A DNA stretch of 64,000 nucleotides from Achatina immaculata (lineage: Eukaryota > Mollusca > Gastropoda > Stylommatophora > Achatinidae), in assembly GCA_009760885.1 (NCBI GenBank), contig CM019696.1, forward strand, positions 42,640,221 through 42,704,220, given 5' to 3'. The notes under the pieces are model-generated. The model made no database searches, was not told the DNA's origin, and worked only from the letters and a program-made list of their open reading frames with translations. Of this stretch, positions 32,119-42,579 are shown piece by piece. Numbering within the stretch: the first letter of the stretch is position 1; every line of letters begins with the position of its first letter. Both the position numbers and the translations under genes were made by a program.

Positions 32119-33412
32119 CAGTTCATCATCATCAGGTGCCGTGCCGACTGGCGTTGGCTATTATGCTTCTCCAGAGTACACGATCCTTCATGCGGGCCAT
32201 CAGCTCAGTTGGTGATCTCCTCTCACACCATCCCGTCAGACTGTGCAGTATCATTTCTCTTGGTCTTCCTCTTGATCTTCTTCCTTCTATTTTTCCTGTT
32301 ATAATATTTTCAATGCCCCCTCTTCTCATTGCATGTCCTATGAACGTACATTGTCTCTCTCTTATCTTTTTGACAAGATTTTTTTTGTCTCTCCAGCTCT
32401 TCTCATACATTCTTCATTAGTTATTTTTGCTGTCCAGGGGATTCGCAACATTCTTCTAATAAACCACATTTCTGCTGCTTCCAATGATTTTTGTGCAGAC
32501 TTGCCTATTGTCCATGATTCACTTCCATATAACAAGATAGGTTCAATATAGTATTTTAGGACTCATTTTCTAATATTCATTGATAAGGATGTGTTGGCTA
32601 ATATGTTTCTCATTCTCTGAAATGCAGTCTTTGCTTGACCTATTCTGTTAACTAATTTCTGTTCTGCATTTCCCATCTGCATTTCCCATCAATCTTCAAG
32701 AATCTTGAGAACATATGGAAGTCAAAAGTTATAAGCACAAAAATCAAGTTAAGACTATTCAACTCAAATGTAATATTCACACTCATTTATGTATGCAAAA
32801 GCTGGAAAAAACTAAAGAAATAGAAAAGAAATTAGACTCTTTTGAAAACAAATGCTTAAGGAAAATACACAGCATCAAGTGGAATGAATTCAAGAACAAT
32901 GCAGAGATAAGACAGATAACTGAACAACAACCAGTCTCATGGGTGATCAGGAAAAGGAGATGGACATATGTTGGTCACTTGATGAGAAGAAATGATCAGA
33001 GGATCCCAAAACAAGCTATCAAGTGAGGTTGAAAGACTCACCAAAGACAGGAAAAATTGGCGAACTACTTTGCGAGCCCTATGTGACGTTTAACGGCACA
33101 GGAAGGATGTAAGATATATAAGATAAGATTTCCCATCTGAAGTTATTACTGCTCCAAGGTATTTGAATTTCTGCACCTGCTTTAGAATAGTTCTGTTTAA
33201 TTTTATACTGCATGTTGGTGGATTCTGTTTCTTAGATATAACCATAATCTCTGTCTTTTTGATGTTTAAAGTAAGGCCTTTCTGTTCACTTTCTTTGGCG
33301 ACTTTATCCAAGAGATTTTGCAGGTCTTGCTGGTTCTCAGCTATCAGTACTGTGTTGTCAGCATACCGAAGGTTGTTAATATTGTATCCTTCAATTTTTA
33401 TGCCTGGTTACC
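32119..33412 (-). mobile_element. LINE family B copy 2, interrupted by LINE A copy 5
   Basis: Minus strand, same 3' end as copy 1: short (ATG)n tail, then GRPREMILHSLTGWCERRSPTEL, GHAMRRGG, then EPILLYGSESW-type sequence. After the LINE A insertion (32691-33127) it resumes with FKYLGAVITSD, NPPTCSIKLN and ADNTVLIAEN (YADD changed to YADN). It is truncated at 33412. Confidence 0.85.
32691..33127 (+). mobile_element. LINE family A copy 5, 3' fragment in LINE B
   Basis: It begins at FKNLENIW, passes through KKLDSFENKCLRKI and RKRRWTYVGHLMRRN, and ends 'ggatgtaagatatataag'. It is flanked by 'atttcccatc' at 32681-32690 and 33128-33137, a 10-bp target duplication. The C-terminus is internally shortened (33026-33030). 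Confidence 0.87.
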
Positions 33413-33514
33413 TTTGTATTTATATTTATGCCCACATGAAAAGAAACTAAGCTTGAAGTATGAGCATTAGGGAGACTCAGTAACTGATCGTTCAATTTCA
33501 TGTTATATTTGAAT

Positions 33515-33715
33515 CAAGCACACACTCTCTCTCTGAACCTTAAGTGCCCAGGGCACATGGGGCTTCTGCAAGGGTTTTCCACAAATGCCTGTCTTTCGCC
33601 TTTTTTTCTGCTCTTGCCCAGGTGAGCCCTCTATTGCTCAACATCCTTTCTGTTGTTCTTCTCCATGTCTCTTTTGGTCTACCCTTACTTCTGCTCCCCT
33701 GTGGCAAGCACACAC
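33515..33715 (-). mobile_element. LINE family C copy 2 with 11-bp target duplication
   Basis: The LINE body is 33526-33704 on the minus strand: GRPKETWRRTTERMLSNRG through to AEAPCALGT, the stop, and a (GA)n tail. 'caagcacacac' flanks it at 33515-33525 and 33705-33715, merging with a (CA)n run on the right, so the duplication length has a small ambiguity. Confidence 0.87.
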
Positions 33716-33729
33716 ACACACACACAAAA

Positions 33730-34735
33730 ACTCAGTTTAAATTTATAATAACAGTATAAAACTATATTGTTAATGTTGCATCTTGGTAAATTCTTAGATC
33801 TTAAGATAAATTCAAATTACATTTTTTTTTTCAAAGAAATTAAACTCAGATAATTTTAACCTTGGTCCTGAAACTCATTAAACATTATTAAGAAACTTAT
33901 TGATGCTGATGTGTCAATATACAATTCTTTCTATACAATTTTCACAAACTTTATATCATTTTACATAAGAATATCACCATATTTACATTGGCTGCAAGTG
34001 TCAAATATAGAAATTGCTTTAATATTTTCTACAGACCAAACAAAATATTGGCCAGTTTTTTTTTATCATTTCCTAGGTATAGTATTATCAGCTAATTGAA
34101 GTGTTAATGCACAACAAATCTGGCAAGGTCAAGTTCTAGACATAAAATTATATGAATTTTTTTTTTAATTGATACTTTTGTCAATATTTTGAGATATTAA
34201 GAGAGTTTTATCACATTCAGTGTGGACCTTTATAGCAGTTTTAAAAAAAATGTATAAAAATTGTAAATCTTTGGAAAAGTTTAACTTGTTATGAGCAAAA
34301 TGCAGACTTTTGGCGCAGAACCAAAGAGATGATGGGTCTCTAAAACAAGCATGAAAGAAATGTGCAAACACTTCTACTTCCATGCTGACCTATAAACTGT
34401 TATGTTGCATCATTCTGCCAGGTGGAGAATGCCATAACTGGGCTTTTGGTGCCTCTGACATTCAGGCATATGAAATCTCAGTGTCCCTCACTACCACTGC
34501 TCCCTCTAAGCTGCGCGGCAGCACACAGAAAAAAATCATACCATGCACAAAATTTGGAGCTGCACAAAAAGAAAAATGAAACTGCTACTTTTATTTTCCA
34601 GTTTCCAGATGTTACTCCATGCTATAATTGCGATCAAGAAAAATACAATGATGGTACATGTTTTTCCTTTACTGTTTCTTTCTTGTTGAGATATGACTTT
34701 CAGATCAAATGTTTCAACTGCGTACTTGTTATGAA
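33730..34735. other. AT-rich stretch; possible hAT-like fragment at 34490
   Basis: Mostly unremarkable. At 34494-34520 the sequence 'actgctccctctaagctgcg' is locally GC-rich and resembles a terminal block seen in some hAT-type repeats. I see no partner end. Overlapping plus-strand frames at 34382-34739 are not supported. Confidence 0.3.
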
Positions 34736-34780
34736 ATAAAGCTGTTCCTACTTTTTTCCTAGCTCATACATTTTGGATGT
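34736..34780 (+). mobile_element. PLE2 terminus fragment
   Basis: 'aataaagctgttcctacttt' plus 'cctagctcatacattttgg' matches the outer end of the PLE2 right arms at 48075-48110 and 50366-50405. Confidence 0.6.
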
Positions 34781-34967
34781 CTCAACTGGTCTTTTATCGC
34801 ATAGTTTTAGTAGTAATGTAGCAGAATCACTGAATAAGTAAACAAAGAAATCATCATTACAGTTAACTAAATACCAGTAAATGAAAAGTACAGCAGGTTT
34901 ATCTTGTTATTAAGTGTACAGGCCTTTATAGTGTATATATATACATTACTATGCACATTTCTTACTC

Positions 34968-35290
34968 ACATCCTTCCCGTGCCATTAAATGTCACATAGG
35001 GCTCACATTGTTTGCCAAGTTTTCCTGTTCTCTGCGAGTCTTTTAACTTCATCAAAGGATGACCACTAAACTGGCTTCTCTTAACAATGTCCTCTTTAGA
35101 GTTTTACATGGTCAACCTCTTTTTCTTGGCCTGTTGTGCTCCACTTGATAGCTTGTTTTGGTAATCTCCGATTGTTTCTTCTCATCACATGGCCTACATA
35201 TGCCATCTTCTTTTTCTGATCACCCATGAGACATCTGTCTTATCTCTGCATTGTTCTTGAATTCATTCCACTTTATACCAAGTATTTTTT
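34968..35290 (-). mobile_element. LINE family A copy 6, 3' fragment
   Basis: The minus strand carries the C-terminal WTYVGHVM-type region and the family A 3' end (ending 'ggatgtgagtaag'). It is truncated near KILGIKW. Confidence 0.8.
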
Positions 35291-35590
35291 TGCACATGAG
35301 CTGAACATCTTGCTCACAGACTGCAGACCCTTAGAAGAAACATTGCTCCCTACCACAGGAATACATCATTTACAGATGACTCCATTATTAGAAGATGTTG
35401 TAGTGGTTTGGGCTTTGTCATTTACCTAAATGGAAAGACAGTTGAGGAAAAAATGGGTGCATATAATATTACAACTTGTGGTAACAAGATGGAAATCGAA
35501 ATTGAGACTGCTACAATTGGCTGGTAAAGCAACAAGTACATTGTACTGTCATAGTGTCAAAGCATGTTCCATAAGATCGAGAAGGGCATG
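35291..35590 (+). mobile_element. RNase H fragment of a Jockey/I-like LINE
   Basis: Plus-strand frames encode FTDDSIIR (first catalytic Asp region), GLGFVIYLNGKTVEEKMGAY, NKMEIEIETA (catalytic Glu) and, after a stop, LS-CQSMFHKIEKG. This order is the first half of an RNase H domain of the kind fused to some LINE ORF2 proteins. 48180-48640 carries the complementary C-terminal half of a similar domain. It ends where the next minisatellite begins. Confidence 0.62.
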
Positions 35591-35632
35591 CTTTAGTGTA
35601 CACCAACCTTATCACACACAACCAAACTGCAG

Positions 35633-36868
35633 TCTCATATGCATCTAGTGTGTCAGGCATGCAAGATGCAGGTCTCATATGCATCTACTATGTCAGGCAT
35701 GCAAGATGCAGGTCTCATATGCATCTACTATGTCAGGTATGCAAGATGCAGGTCTCATATGGATCTAGTGTGTCAGGCATGCAGGATGCAGGTCTCATAT
35801 GGATCTAGTGTGTCAGGTATGCAGGATGCAGGTCTAATATGGATCTAGTGTGTCAGGCATGCAAGATGCAGGTCTCATATGGATCTAGTGTGTCAGGCAT
35901 GCAGGATGCAGGTCTCATATGGATCTAGTGTGTCAGGCATGCAAGATGCAGGTCTCATATGGATCTAGTGTGTCAGGGATGCAGGATGCAGATCTCATAT
36001 GGATCTAGTGTGTCAGGCATGCAGGATGCAGGTCTCATATGGATCTAGTGTGTCAGGCATGCAAGATGCAGGTCTCATATGGATCTAGTGTGTCAGGCAT
36101 GCAGGATGCAGGTCTCATATGGATCTAGTGTGTCAGGCATGCAGGATGCAGGTCTCATATGGATCTAGTGTGTCAGGCATGCAGGATGCAGGTCTCATAT
36201 GGATCTAGTGTGTCAGGCATGCAGGATGCAGGTCTCATATGGATCTAGTGTGTCAGGCATGCAGGATGCAGGTCTCATATGAATCTAGTGTGTCAGGCAT
36301 GCAGGATGCAGGTCTCATATGGATCTAGTGTGTCAGGCATGCAGGATGCAGGTCTCATATGGATCTAGTGTGTCAGGCATGCAGGATGCAGGTCTCATAT
36401 GGATCTAATGTGTCAGGCATGCAGGATGCAGGTCTCATATGGATCTAGTGTGTCAGGCATGCAGGATGCAGGTCTCATATGCATCTAGTGTGTCAGGTAT
36501 GCAGGATGCAGGTCTCATATGGATCTAGTGTGTCAGGCATGCAGGATGCAGGTCTCATATGGATCTAGTGTGTCAGGCATGCAGGATGCAGGTCTCATAT
36601 GGATCTAGTGTGTCAGGCATGCAGGATGCAGGTCTCATATGAATCTAGTGTGTCAGGCATGCAGGATGCAGGTCTCATATGGATCTAGTGTGTCAGGCAT
36701 GCAGGATGCAGGTCTCATATGGATCTAGTGTGTCAGGCATGCAGGATGCAGGTCTCATATGGATCTAATGTGTCAGGCATGCAGGATGCAGGTCTCATAT
36801 GGATCTAGTGTGTCAGGCATGCAGGATGCAGGTCTCATATGCATCTAGTGTGTCAGGTATGCAGGATG
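35633..36868. repeat. 40-bp minisatellite with 360-bp higher-order repeat
   Basis: About 31 units of 40 bp ('ggatctagtgtgtcaggcat' + 'gcaggatgcaggtctcatat'). Marker variants (gaatcta at 36281/36641, ctaatg at 36401/36761, gcatcta...ggtat at 36481/36841) repeat every 360 bp (9 units), showing a recent block duplication. The left end has more variants (gcaagatg), so it is the older side. Confidence 0.96.
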
Positions 36869-36905
36869 CATGGTAATAAGCTGGCTGGAGATGTCCCCTT
36901 GCAGG

Positions 36906-37280
36906 GTGTGCTGAAATGACAAATCAGACATCTTGAAGGTGTGCTGAAATGACAAATCAGACATCTTGAAGGTGTGCTGAAATGACAAATCAGACATCTT
37001 GAAGGTGTGCTGAAATGACAAATCAGACATCTTTAAGATGTGCTTAAATGACAAATCAGACATCTTGAAGGTGTGCTGAAATGACAAATCAGACATCAGG
37101 TTGGTGTGCTGTGTGCTGAAATGACAAATCAGTCATCTTGAAGGTGTTCTGAAATGACAAATCAGACATCTTAAAGGTGTGCTGTGTGCTGAAATGACAA
37201 ATCAGACATTTTGAAGGTGTGCTAAAATGACAAATCAGACATTTTTATGGTGTGCTGAAATGACAAATCAGATATCATGA
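36906..37280. repeat. 33-bp minisatellite
   Basis: About eleven copies of 'ggtgtgctgaaatgacaaat' + 'cagacatcttgaa'. It abuts the 40-bp array on the left and a 42-bp array on the right. Confidence 0.95.
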
Positions 37281-37304
37281 AGGCTGTTATGGACAAACTG
37301 TGTG

Positions 37305-37808
37305 GGGATGAAGAACTGGAATGGGAGAATAACTCCTGCATCCACAGAATGAAAGAACTGGAATGGGAGAATAACTCCTGCATCCACAGAATGAAAGAAC
37401 TGGAATGAGAATAACTCCTGCATCCACAGAATGAAAGAACTGGAATGAAAATAACTCCTGCATCCACAGAATGAAAGAACTGGAATGGGATAATAACCCC
37501 TGCATCCATAGAATGAAAGAACTGGAATGGGATAATAACCCCTGCATCCACAGAATGAAAGAACTGGAATGGGAGAATAACCCCTGCATCCACAGAATGA
37601 AAGAACTGGAATGGGAGAATAACCCCTGCATCCACAGAATGAAAGAACTGGAACGGGAGAATAACCCCTGCATCCACAGAATGAAAGAACTGGAATGGGA
37701 GAATAACCCCTGCATCCACAGAATGAAAGAACTGGAATGGGAGAATATCCACAGAATGAAAGAACTGGAATGGGAGAATAACCCCTGCATCCACATAATG
37801 AAAGAAAT
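37305..37808. repeat. 42-bp minisatellite, open on both strands
   Basis: About twelve copies of 'atgaaagaactggaatggga' + 'gaataacccctgcatccacaga'-type sequence (42 bp, 14 codons). Uninterrupted frames exist on plus and minus, including a 216-codon minus frame. With no promoter, splice or homology support these are best seen as a consequence of the unit length. Confidence 0.93.
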
Positions 37809-37858
37809 GTGGATGAAGCAAGGGGAAGGAATAATCTCCCTCTGTGGCAAGACGCAAT

Positions 37859-38413
37859 GAACCCACAATCAATGTATGACAGGGATGGTTAGTGTATACA
37901 TCTTACAGTGAACTCACAATCAATGTATGACAGGGATGGTTAGTGTATACATCTTACAATGAACCCACAATCAATGTATGACAGGGATGGTTAGTGTATA
38001 CATCTTACAATGAACTCACAATCAATGTATGACAGGGATGGTTAGTGTATACATCTTACAGTGAACTCACAATCAATGTATGACAGGGATGGTTAGTGTA
38101 TACATCTTACAATGAACTCACAATCAATGTATGACAGGGATGGTTAGTGTATACATCTTACAGTGAACTCACAATCAATGTATGACAGGGATGGTTAGTG
38201 TATACATCTTACAATGAACTCACAATCAATGTATGACAGGGATGGTTAGTGTATACATCTTACAGTGAACTCACAATCAATGTATGACAGGGATGGTTAG
38301 TGTATACATCTTACAATGAACTCACAATCAATGTATGACAGGGATGGTTAGTGTATACATCTTACAGTGAACCCACAATCAATGTATGGCAGGGATGGTT
38401 AGTGTATACATCT
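37859..38413. repeat. 51-bp minisatellite with dimeric pattern
   Basis: About eleven copies of a 51-bp unit ('gaactcacaatcaatgtatg...'). The junction base alternates cagtg/caatg in most consecutive copies, so the homogenising unit is the 102-bp dimer. Confidence 0.95.
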
Positions 38414-38535
38414 TAAATTAGTTACTGGAATTGGGGGGGGGGGGGGGGAGGGAGAGGAACAGATATGGGATTGTCCTGACTGCGGTTATGCTACCTCTTA
38501 AGGTCAATCAATCAATCAATGAAACAATCAATCAT
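38414..38535. other. Poly-G tract and LINE 3' end with (TCAA)n tail
   Basis: A run of about 15 G at 38434-38448, then 'ggattgtcctgactgcggtt' and a (TCAA)n tail at 38501-38520. The tail resembles that at 63014-63031 and suggests the last bases of a Jockey-like LINE copy. Confidence 0.5.
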
Positions 38536-38611
38536 GTTTTGTTGCACTACTCCATATTTAGATGAATGTATAAACTAGGAAAAAAGTAAGAACAGCTTTA
38601 TTACTTAACAA

Positions 38612-38656
38612 CTATAAAGTTGTGACATTTCGGCATGAGCCTTAATCATACAAAAA
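38612..38656 (-). ncRNA. Hammerhead-ribozyme-like motif, PLE2 copy a
   Basis: Minus strand: TTGT, ATGATTA, AGGC-TCAT-GCC, GAAA, TGTC, ACAA. TTGT/ACAA forms helix I and GUC is the classical cleavage triplet. Against CUGANGA there are two mismatches. Confidence 0.55.
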
Positions 38657-39034
38657 CATACAGGATGAAGAAATAGAGAGAGGAGATAAAGTATAGATTC
38701 ACATGAATACTATTTTTAAAAAAAATTTTAATAGAGTACTTAACTGTAAATTGTAAGATGTGGCTTGTCCGGCGGTGTGTGTCAGGAATGGATTTAGTAG
38801 AACATGGAGACTGTTTAAACGGAAAGCTGTGATATGTGGTCGGTGGGTTGTAACTGGGGGTGGTGGATGGGGAACCGTGGAGGGGAGAGAGAATGATACA
38901 ATGCTGACCTAGCCAGGAGAAGTTGAAATAGATGATTGGGGAAGAGGGATTGCAAAGTGATGCCGTGAGGAGGTTTGACAAGTAAGAAGGGGGTGGAGCT
39001 TAGTGGATAGGTACTATAATGATTGAAGAGAATG

Positions 39035-39568
39035 TTAAGTGTAGCTGAACAGCGAGTTTAACCCATGTGGCTCCAGCGTCTCATAATTTAGAATGCAGCG
39101 GTTCTCAAGTGCCAGGTGGCTTGTGTCATCTGCATGACATTGTTTGATGGCTGTTACCAGAAAATCAGATTTGCCTCTGCGGATGGGGCCAATGAAATGA
39201 TTTGGGACTGATTTAGAAGCATGCTGGGCAATGTCGTACAGACGTTGTTGCATGCGGTCCCCTAATCTGAAGCCAGTCTCACCAATATATGTTATCCTGT
39301 ATCTTTTGCAAATGATGACATATATCACATTACGGGACTCGCATGTGAATCCCTCATGAAGAGTGAGGATAGTTTTGGGAAAGGTGATTGTTTTCATTTC
39401 CCATACCACAGGGCAGGTAACGCAGCAGGGGCAGTTACATTTTATCGTGCCAAGATATGTAAGGCTCTGCTTCAAATGGCTGTGGACGAGGATGTCCTTA
39501 AGGTTTGGCTTACGTTTGTATGCCAATATTCTATATTTGCATAAGATGTGACAGAAAACAAATATCAC
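39035..39568 (-). CDS. PLE2 GIY-YIG endonuclease, truncated ORF
   Basis: 177 residues. A cysteine cluster (C44, C46, C48, C49, C52), VIYVI (81-85), TYIGET (93-98), the conserved Arg in RLGDRM (105), and a downstream LEN Glu (155). These match the GIY-YIG fold of Penelope-like elements. The RT domain upstream is missing. The open frame ends at the element boundary, so the first residues (MIFVFCHIL) may be flanking or mutated sequence. Confidence 0.83.
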   Translation of the reverse strand: MIFVFCHILCKYRILAYKRKPNLKDILVHSHLKQSLTYLGTIKCNCPCCVTCPVVWEMKTITFPKTILTLHEGFTCESRNVIYVIICKRYRITYIGETGFRLGDRMQQRLYDIAQHASKSVPNHFIGPIRRGKSDFLVTAIKQCHADDTSHLALENRCILNYETLEPHGLNSLFSYT

Positions 39569-39602
39569 ACTTCATGTACTTGACCAAGTGTTTTGGCTGT
39601 GT

Positions 39603-39742
39603 TCACAAATATCTCATCACTTCTCCCTTCATAAATATCTTATCACTTCTCCCTTCACAAATATCTTATCACTTCTCCCTTCACAAATATCTTATCACTT
39701 CTCCCTTCACAAATATCTTATCACTTCTCCCTTCACAAAGGG
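39603..39742. repeat. 26-bp minisatellite
   Basis: Five to six copies of 'cacaaatatcttatcacttc' + 'tccctt'. Confidence 0.93.
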
Positions 39743-39982
39743 AAAAATCTCACCAGCTTCTGGCAAACTCTCATGACAAAGTGATATGTGATATATCCAG
39801 CATATTCTTGATGTAAAAAATGCTTAAAAAAAACAAACTACTAAACATGCAAAACAAATACTAATGATATCATCATCAGCAGCAGTCCTCTGTACTCCCA
39901 ATGGAGCATGAAGCACTGACAAAGATTCTTCAGCCAGTCCTGTCTTGAGCAAGTCAGGATACCAAACAATGTCTTTCCAGCT

Positions 39983-40493
39983 TTCTTCCTATATTATGCT
40001 TCTCTATGTCTATAACCTGCTTTCTTCCTATATTGTGCTTCTCTATGTCTATAACTTGCTTTCTTCCTATATTGTGCTTCTCTATGTCTATAACTTGTTT
40101 TCTTCCTATATTGTGCTTCTCTATGTCTATAACTTGCTTTCTTCCTATATTGTGCTTCTCTATGTCTATAACTTGTTTTCTTCCTATATTGTGCTTCTCT
40201 ATGTCTATAACTTGTTTTCTTCCTATATTGTGCTTCTCTATGTCTATAACTTGTTTTCTTCCTATATTGTGCTTCTCTATGTCTATAACTTGCTTTCTTC
40301 CTATATTGTGCTTCTCTATGTCTATAACTTGTTTTCTTCCTATATTGTGCTTCTCTATGTCTATAACTTGCCTTCTTCCTATATTGTGCTTCTCTATGTC
40401 TATAACTTGCTTTCTTCCTGTATTGTGCTTCTCTATGACTATAACCTGCTTTCTTCCTATATTGTGCTTCTCTATAACTTGCTTTCTGGAATT
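39983..40493. repeat. 39-bp minisatellite abutting LINE A
   Basis: Thirteen copies of 'ttgctttcttcctatattgt' + 'gcttctctatgtctataac'. The unit is 13 codons, so frames of more than 160 codons are open on both strands. The last copy merges into LINE A at 'cttgctttctggaattgcc', where the LINE itself normally reads 'ttgctttttggaattgcc'. Confidence 0.95.
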
Positions 40494-40494
40494 G

Positions 40495-41355
40495 CCATAG
40501 ACTTCATAATTAAAAAATGTTGCACAGGTAAAATGGGCATTGATCTGGTACATGGGACCCAACTGGAAGATCTTGATTTTGCAGATGACATAACTTATCA
40601 GTGACAATATGAATTCAATGCAAGAAAAAAAAATACCCTATTTTCACTGGCTAGCAAAATAGGATGTGAAATTAACAAGGAGAAAATAAAAATTAAACTT
40701 CCCATTAATCAGGAAGGGAAAATATACGTAGAAGGAACAGCTATTGAAGAAGTACACCATTTTGTATACCTCAGTAGCTATATAGGCCAGGATGGTGACA
40801 CCAGAAAGGAAGTTAGAATTGCAAAAGCAGCATTGTCCTTCAAGAATCTTGAGAACATATATCATTCAAAAGTTATAAGCACAAAAACCAAGTTAAGATT
40901 ATTCAATTCCAATATTATATCCACCCTCATTTGTGAACGCGAAAACTGGAAAACAACTAAAGAAATAGACAAGAAATTAGACTCTTTTGAAAACAAATGC
41001 CTAAGGAATATACTTGGTATAATGTGGAACAAATTTAAGAACAACGCAGAGATAAGGCAGATGAGCAAACAACAATCTGTCTCATGTGTGATTAGAAAAA
41101 GGAGATGGACATATATTGTCACGTGATGAGAAGAAACAGTTATAGAATCCCAAAACAAGCTATCAAGTGGAACACAAGAGGTGAAAGAAAAATAGGTCAA
41201 TCACGAGAAACTCTACAGAGGACAATGTTAAGAGAGGCCAAATTAGTAGGCATAAAATCCCTTGATGAGGTTGAAAAGCTCACTGAAAACAGGAAAACTT
41301 GGCAAATTATCATGTGAGCCCTATGTGATTTTAACGGATTGGAAAGGATGTAATT
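40495..41355 (+). mobile_element. LINE family A copy 7, 3' half
   Basis: It starts at SGIAIDFIIKKC, continues through GIDLVHGTQLEDLDFADDI (catalytic pair intact), frame breaks, KKLDSFENKCLRNILGIMWNKF and EVEKLTENRKTW, and ends 'ggaaaggatgtaa'. The 5' truncation coincides with the adjacent minisatellite. Confidence 0.85.
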
Positions 41356-41794
41356 TGTCTATAACTAATGTTATAGTCTGTTTAAAAAAAAATCAATTAA
41401 TAATATTAGAAAAAATGGAATGATTTGTTCTGTTCAGTTTCTTTGTCTGTCATCTGAAAATTAAAACATAAAAATGTGTTCCTAACACACTAAATAATCT
41501 GTTGCTGAAACTCTGTAAACATTACAACAAACCACACAAACTCACAGTAAGTTAAGCAAATTAGATGAATTGTGTATCGTAGATGACAATTATGTACATA
41601 GTGATCAAACAAATTATGATTATTATTTTTTTTTTACATTTCTAAATAAAATGATGAAGCAAACCACAGTGGACACAAAGCTGCTAATCTTACAACTCTT
41701 AACAAGCCAAAATTTTTTTTTTATTTTATCTCTGTCGAGCAGAAGTGGAAATTTATTTATATTCACATATATTGACATTCTTTACCCATTTATG
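41356..41794. other. No gene seen
   Basis: AT-rich, no supported feature. Confidence 0.5.
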
Positions 41795-42018
41795 CTAATC
41801 GTTTACTAATTTACGCTAATGACTCTGACATTGTTTACTAATTTATGCTAATGACTCTGACAGTGTTTACTAATTTATGCTAATGACTCTGACATTGTTT
41901 ACTAATTTATGCTAATGACTCTGACATTGTTTACTAATTTATGCTAATGACTCTGACAGTGTTTACTAATTTATGTTAATGACTCTGACATTGTTTACTA
42001 ATTTATGCTAATGACTCT
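41795..42018. repeat. 32-bp minisatellite
   Basis: About seven copies of 'tttactaatttatgctaatg' + 'actctgacattg'. Confidence 0.94.
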
Positions 42019-42579
42019 TGAGTCCTCCAAATTTCTGGTAAAAATTCTCTCTTCAACATACAGCTGCTCACTAAAGAAAACTTTAGCAGATTGGAAATGT
42101 AAATTTTAAAAGATTTGTAGCAAAGTAAACAAAGCAACAGAAACCAGGATAAAGTTGATTTTAAAAATATAAATAAAGAAATCAATCAATCATGTGAAAT
42201 TCATGTGAAAACTGTGACTGTGTTAAAACTTCTGTGATTGTTTTTTACTGCTGGTAAAGTCAGGTAACTCTGAATGTAATGTGTCAGTATTGTGTTTTAC
42301 TGCTGGTGAAGTCAGGTAACTCTGATGTGTCAGCTTTGTGACAGCAAGACTCCTTACTTTTGCAATGAATAAATTATGTGGTTACTAGGAAACAATTTCA
42401 TTCCTTTAGGATATAAAAAAAAAACACAGAATTCACTCAGACTGAAAGATGATGATTCAGATGATTCACATTTACACATTCACAGCTTACATTTACATAT
42501 TTTATGAGTATACAGTCAGACAATGAGTTCCCATAGTAAAATTTCATTCATCTCTCTAACACAGCCAATTAAGTAATTG
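42019..42579. other. Mostly no feature; one local duplication
   Basis: 'ttttactgctggtaaagtca' recurs about 55 bp apart at 42243-42330, forming an imperfect two-copy repeat. Otherwise AT-rich with no gene. Confidence 0.5.

Larger units (their letters stand above)
38560..39568 (-). mobile_element. PLE family 2, copy a
   Basis: A terminal arm at 38560-39010 (outer block 'aaaagtaagaacagctttat', hammerhead-like motif, long non-coding stretch) followed by a GIY-YIG endonuclease frame on the minus strand. It is truncated upstream of the nuclease, and no second arm is seen. PLE2 differs from PLE1 in arm sequence and in endonuclease sequence (about half the positions by eye). Confidence 0.82.

Noticed and set aside
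37222..37872. Long open frames (216, 193 and 129 codons) on both strands
   Set aside because: They come from a 42-bp unit, a multiple of three, so all frames without a stop in one unit stay open. No splice or homology support.
39945..40607. Overlapping 219-, 217- and 164-codon frames with repeated peptides
   Set aside because: These are translations of the 39-bp minisatellite in several frames.
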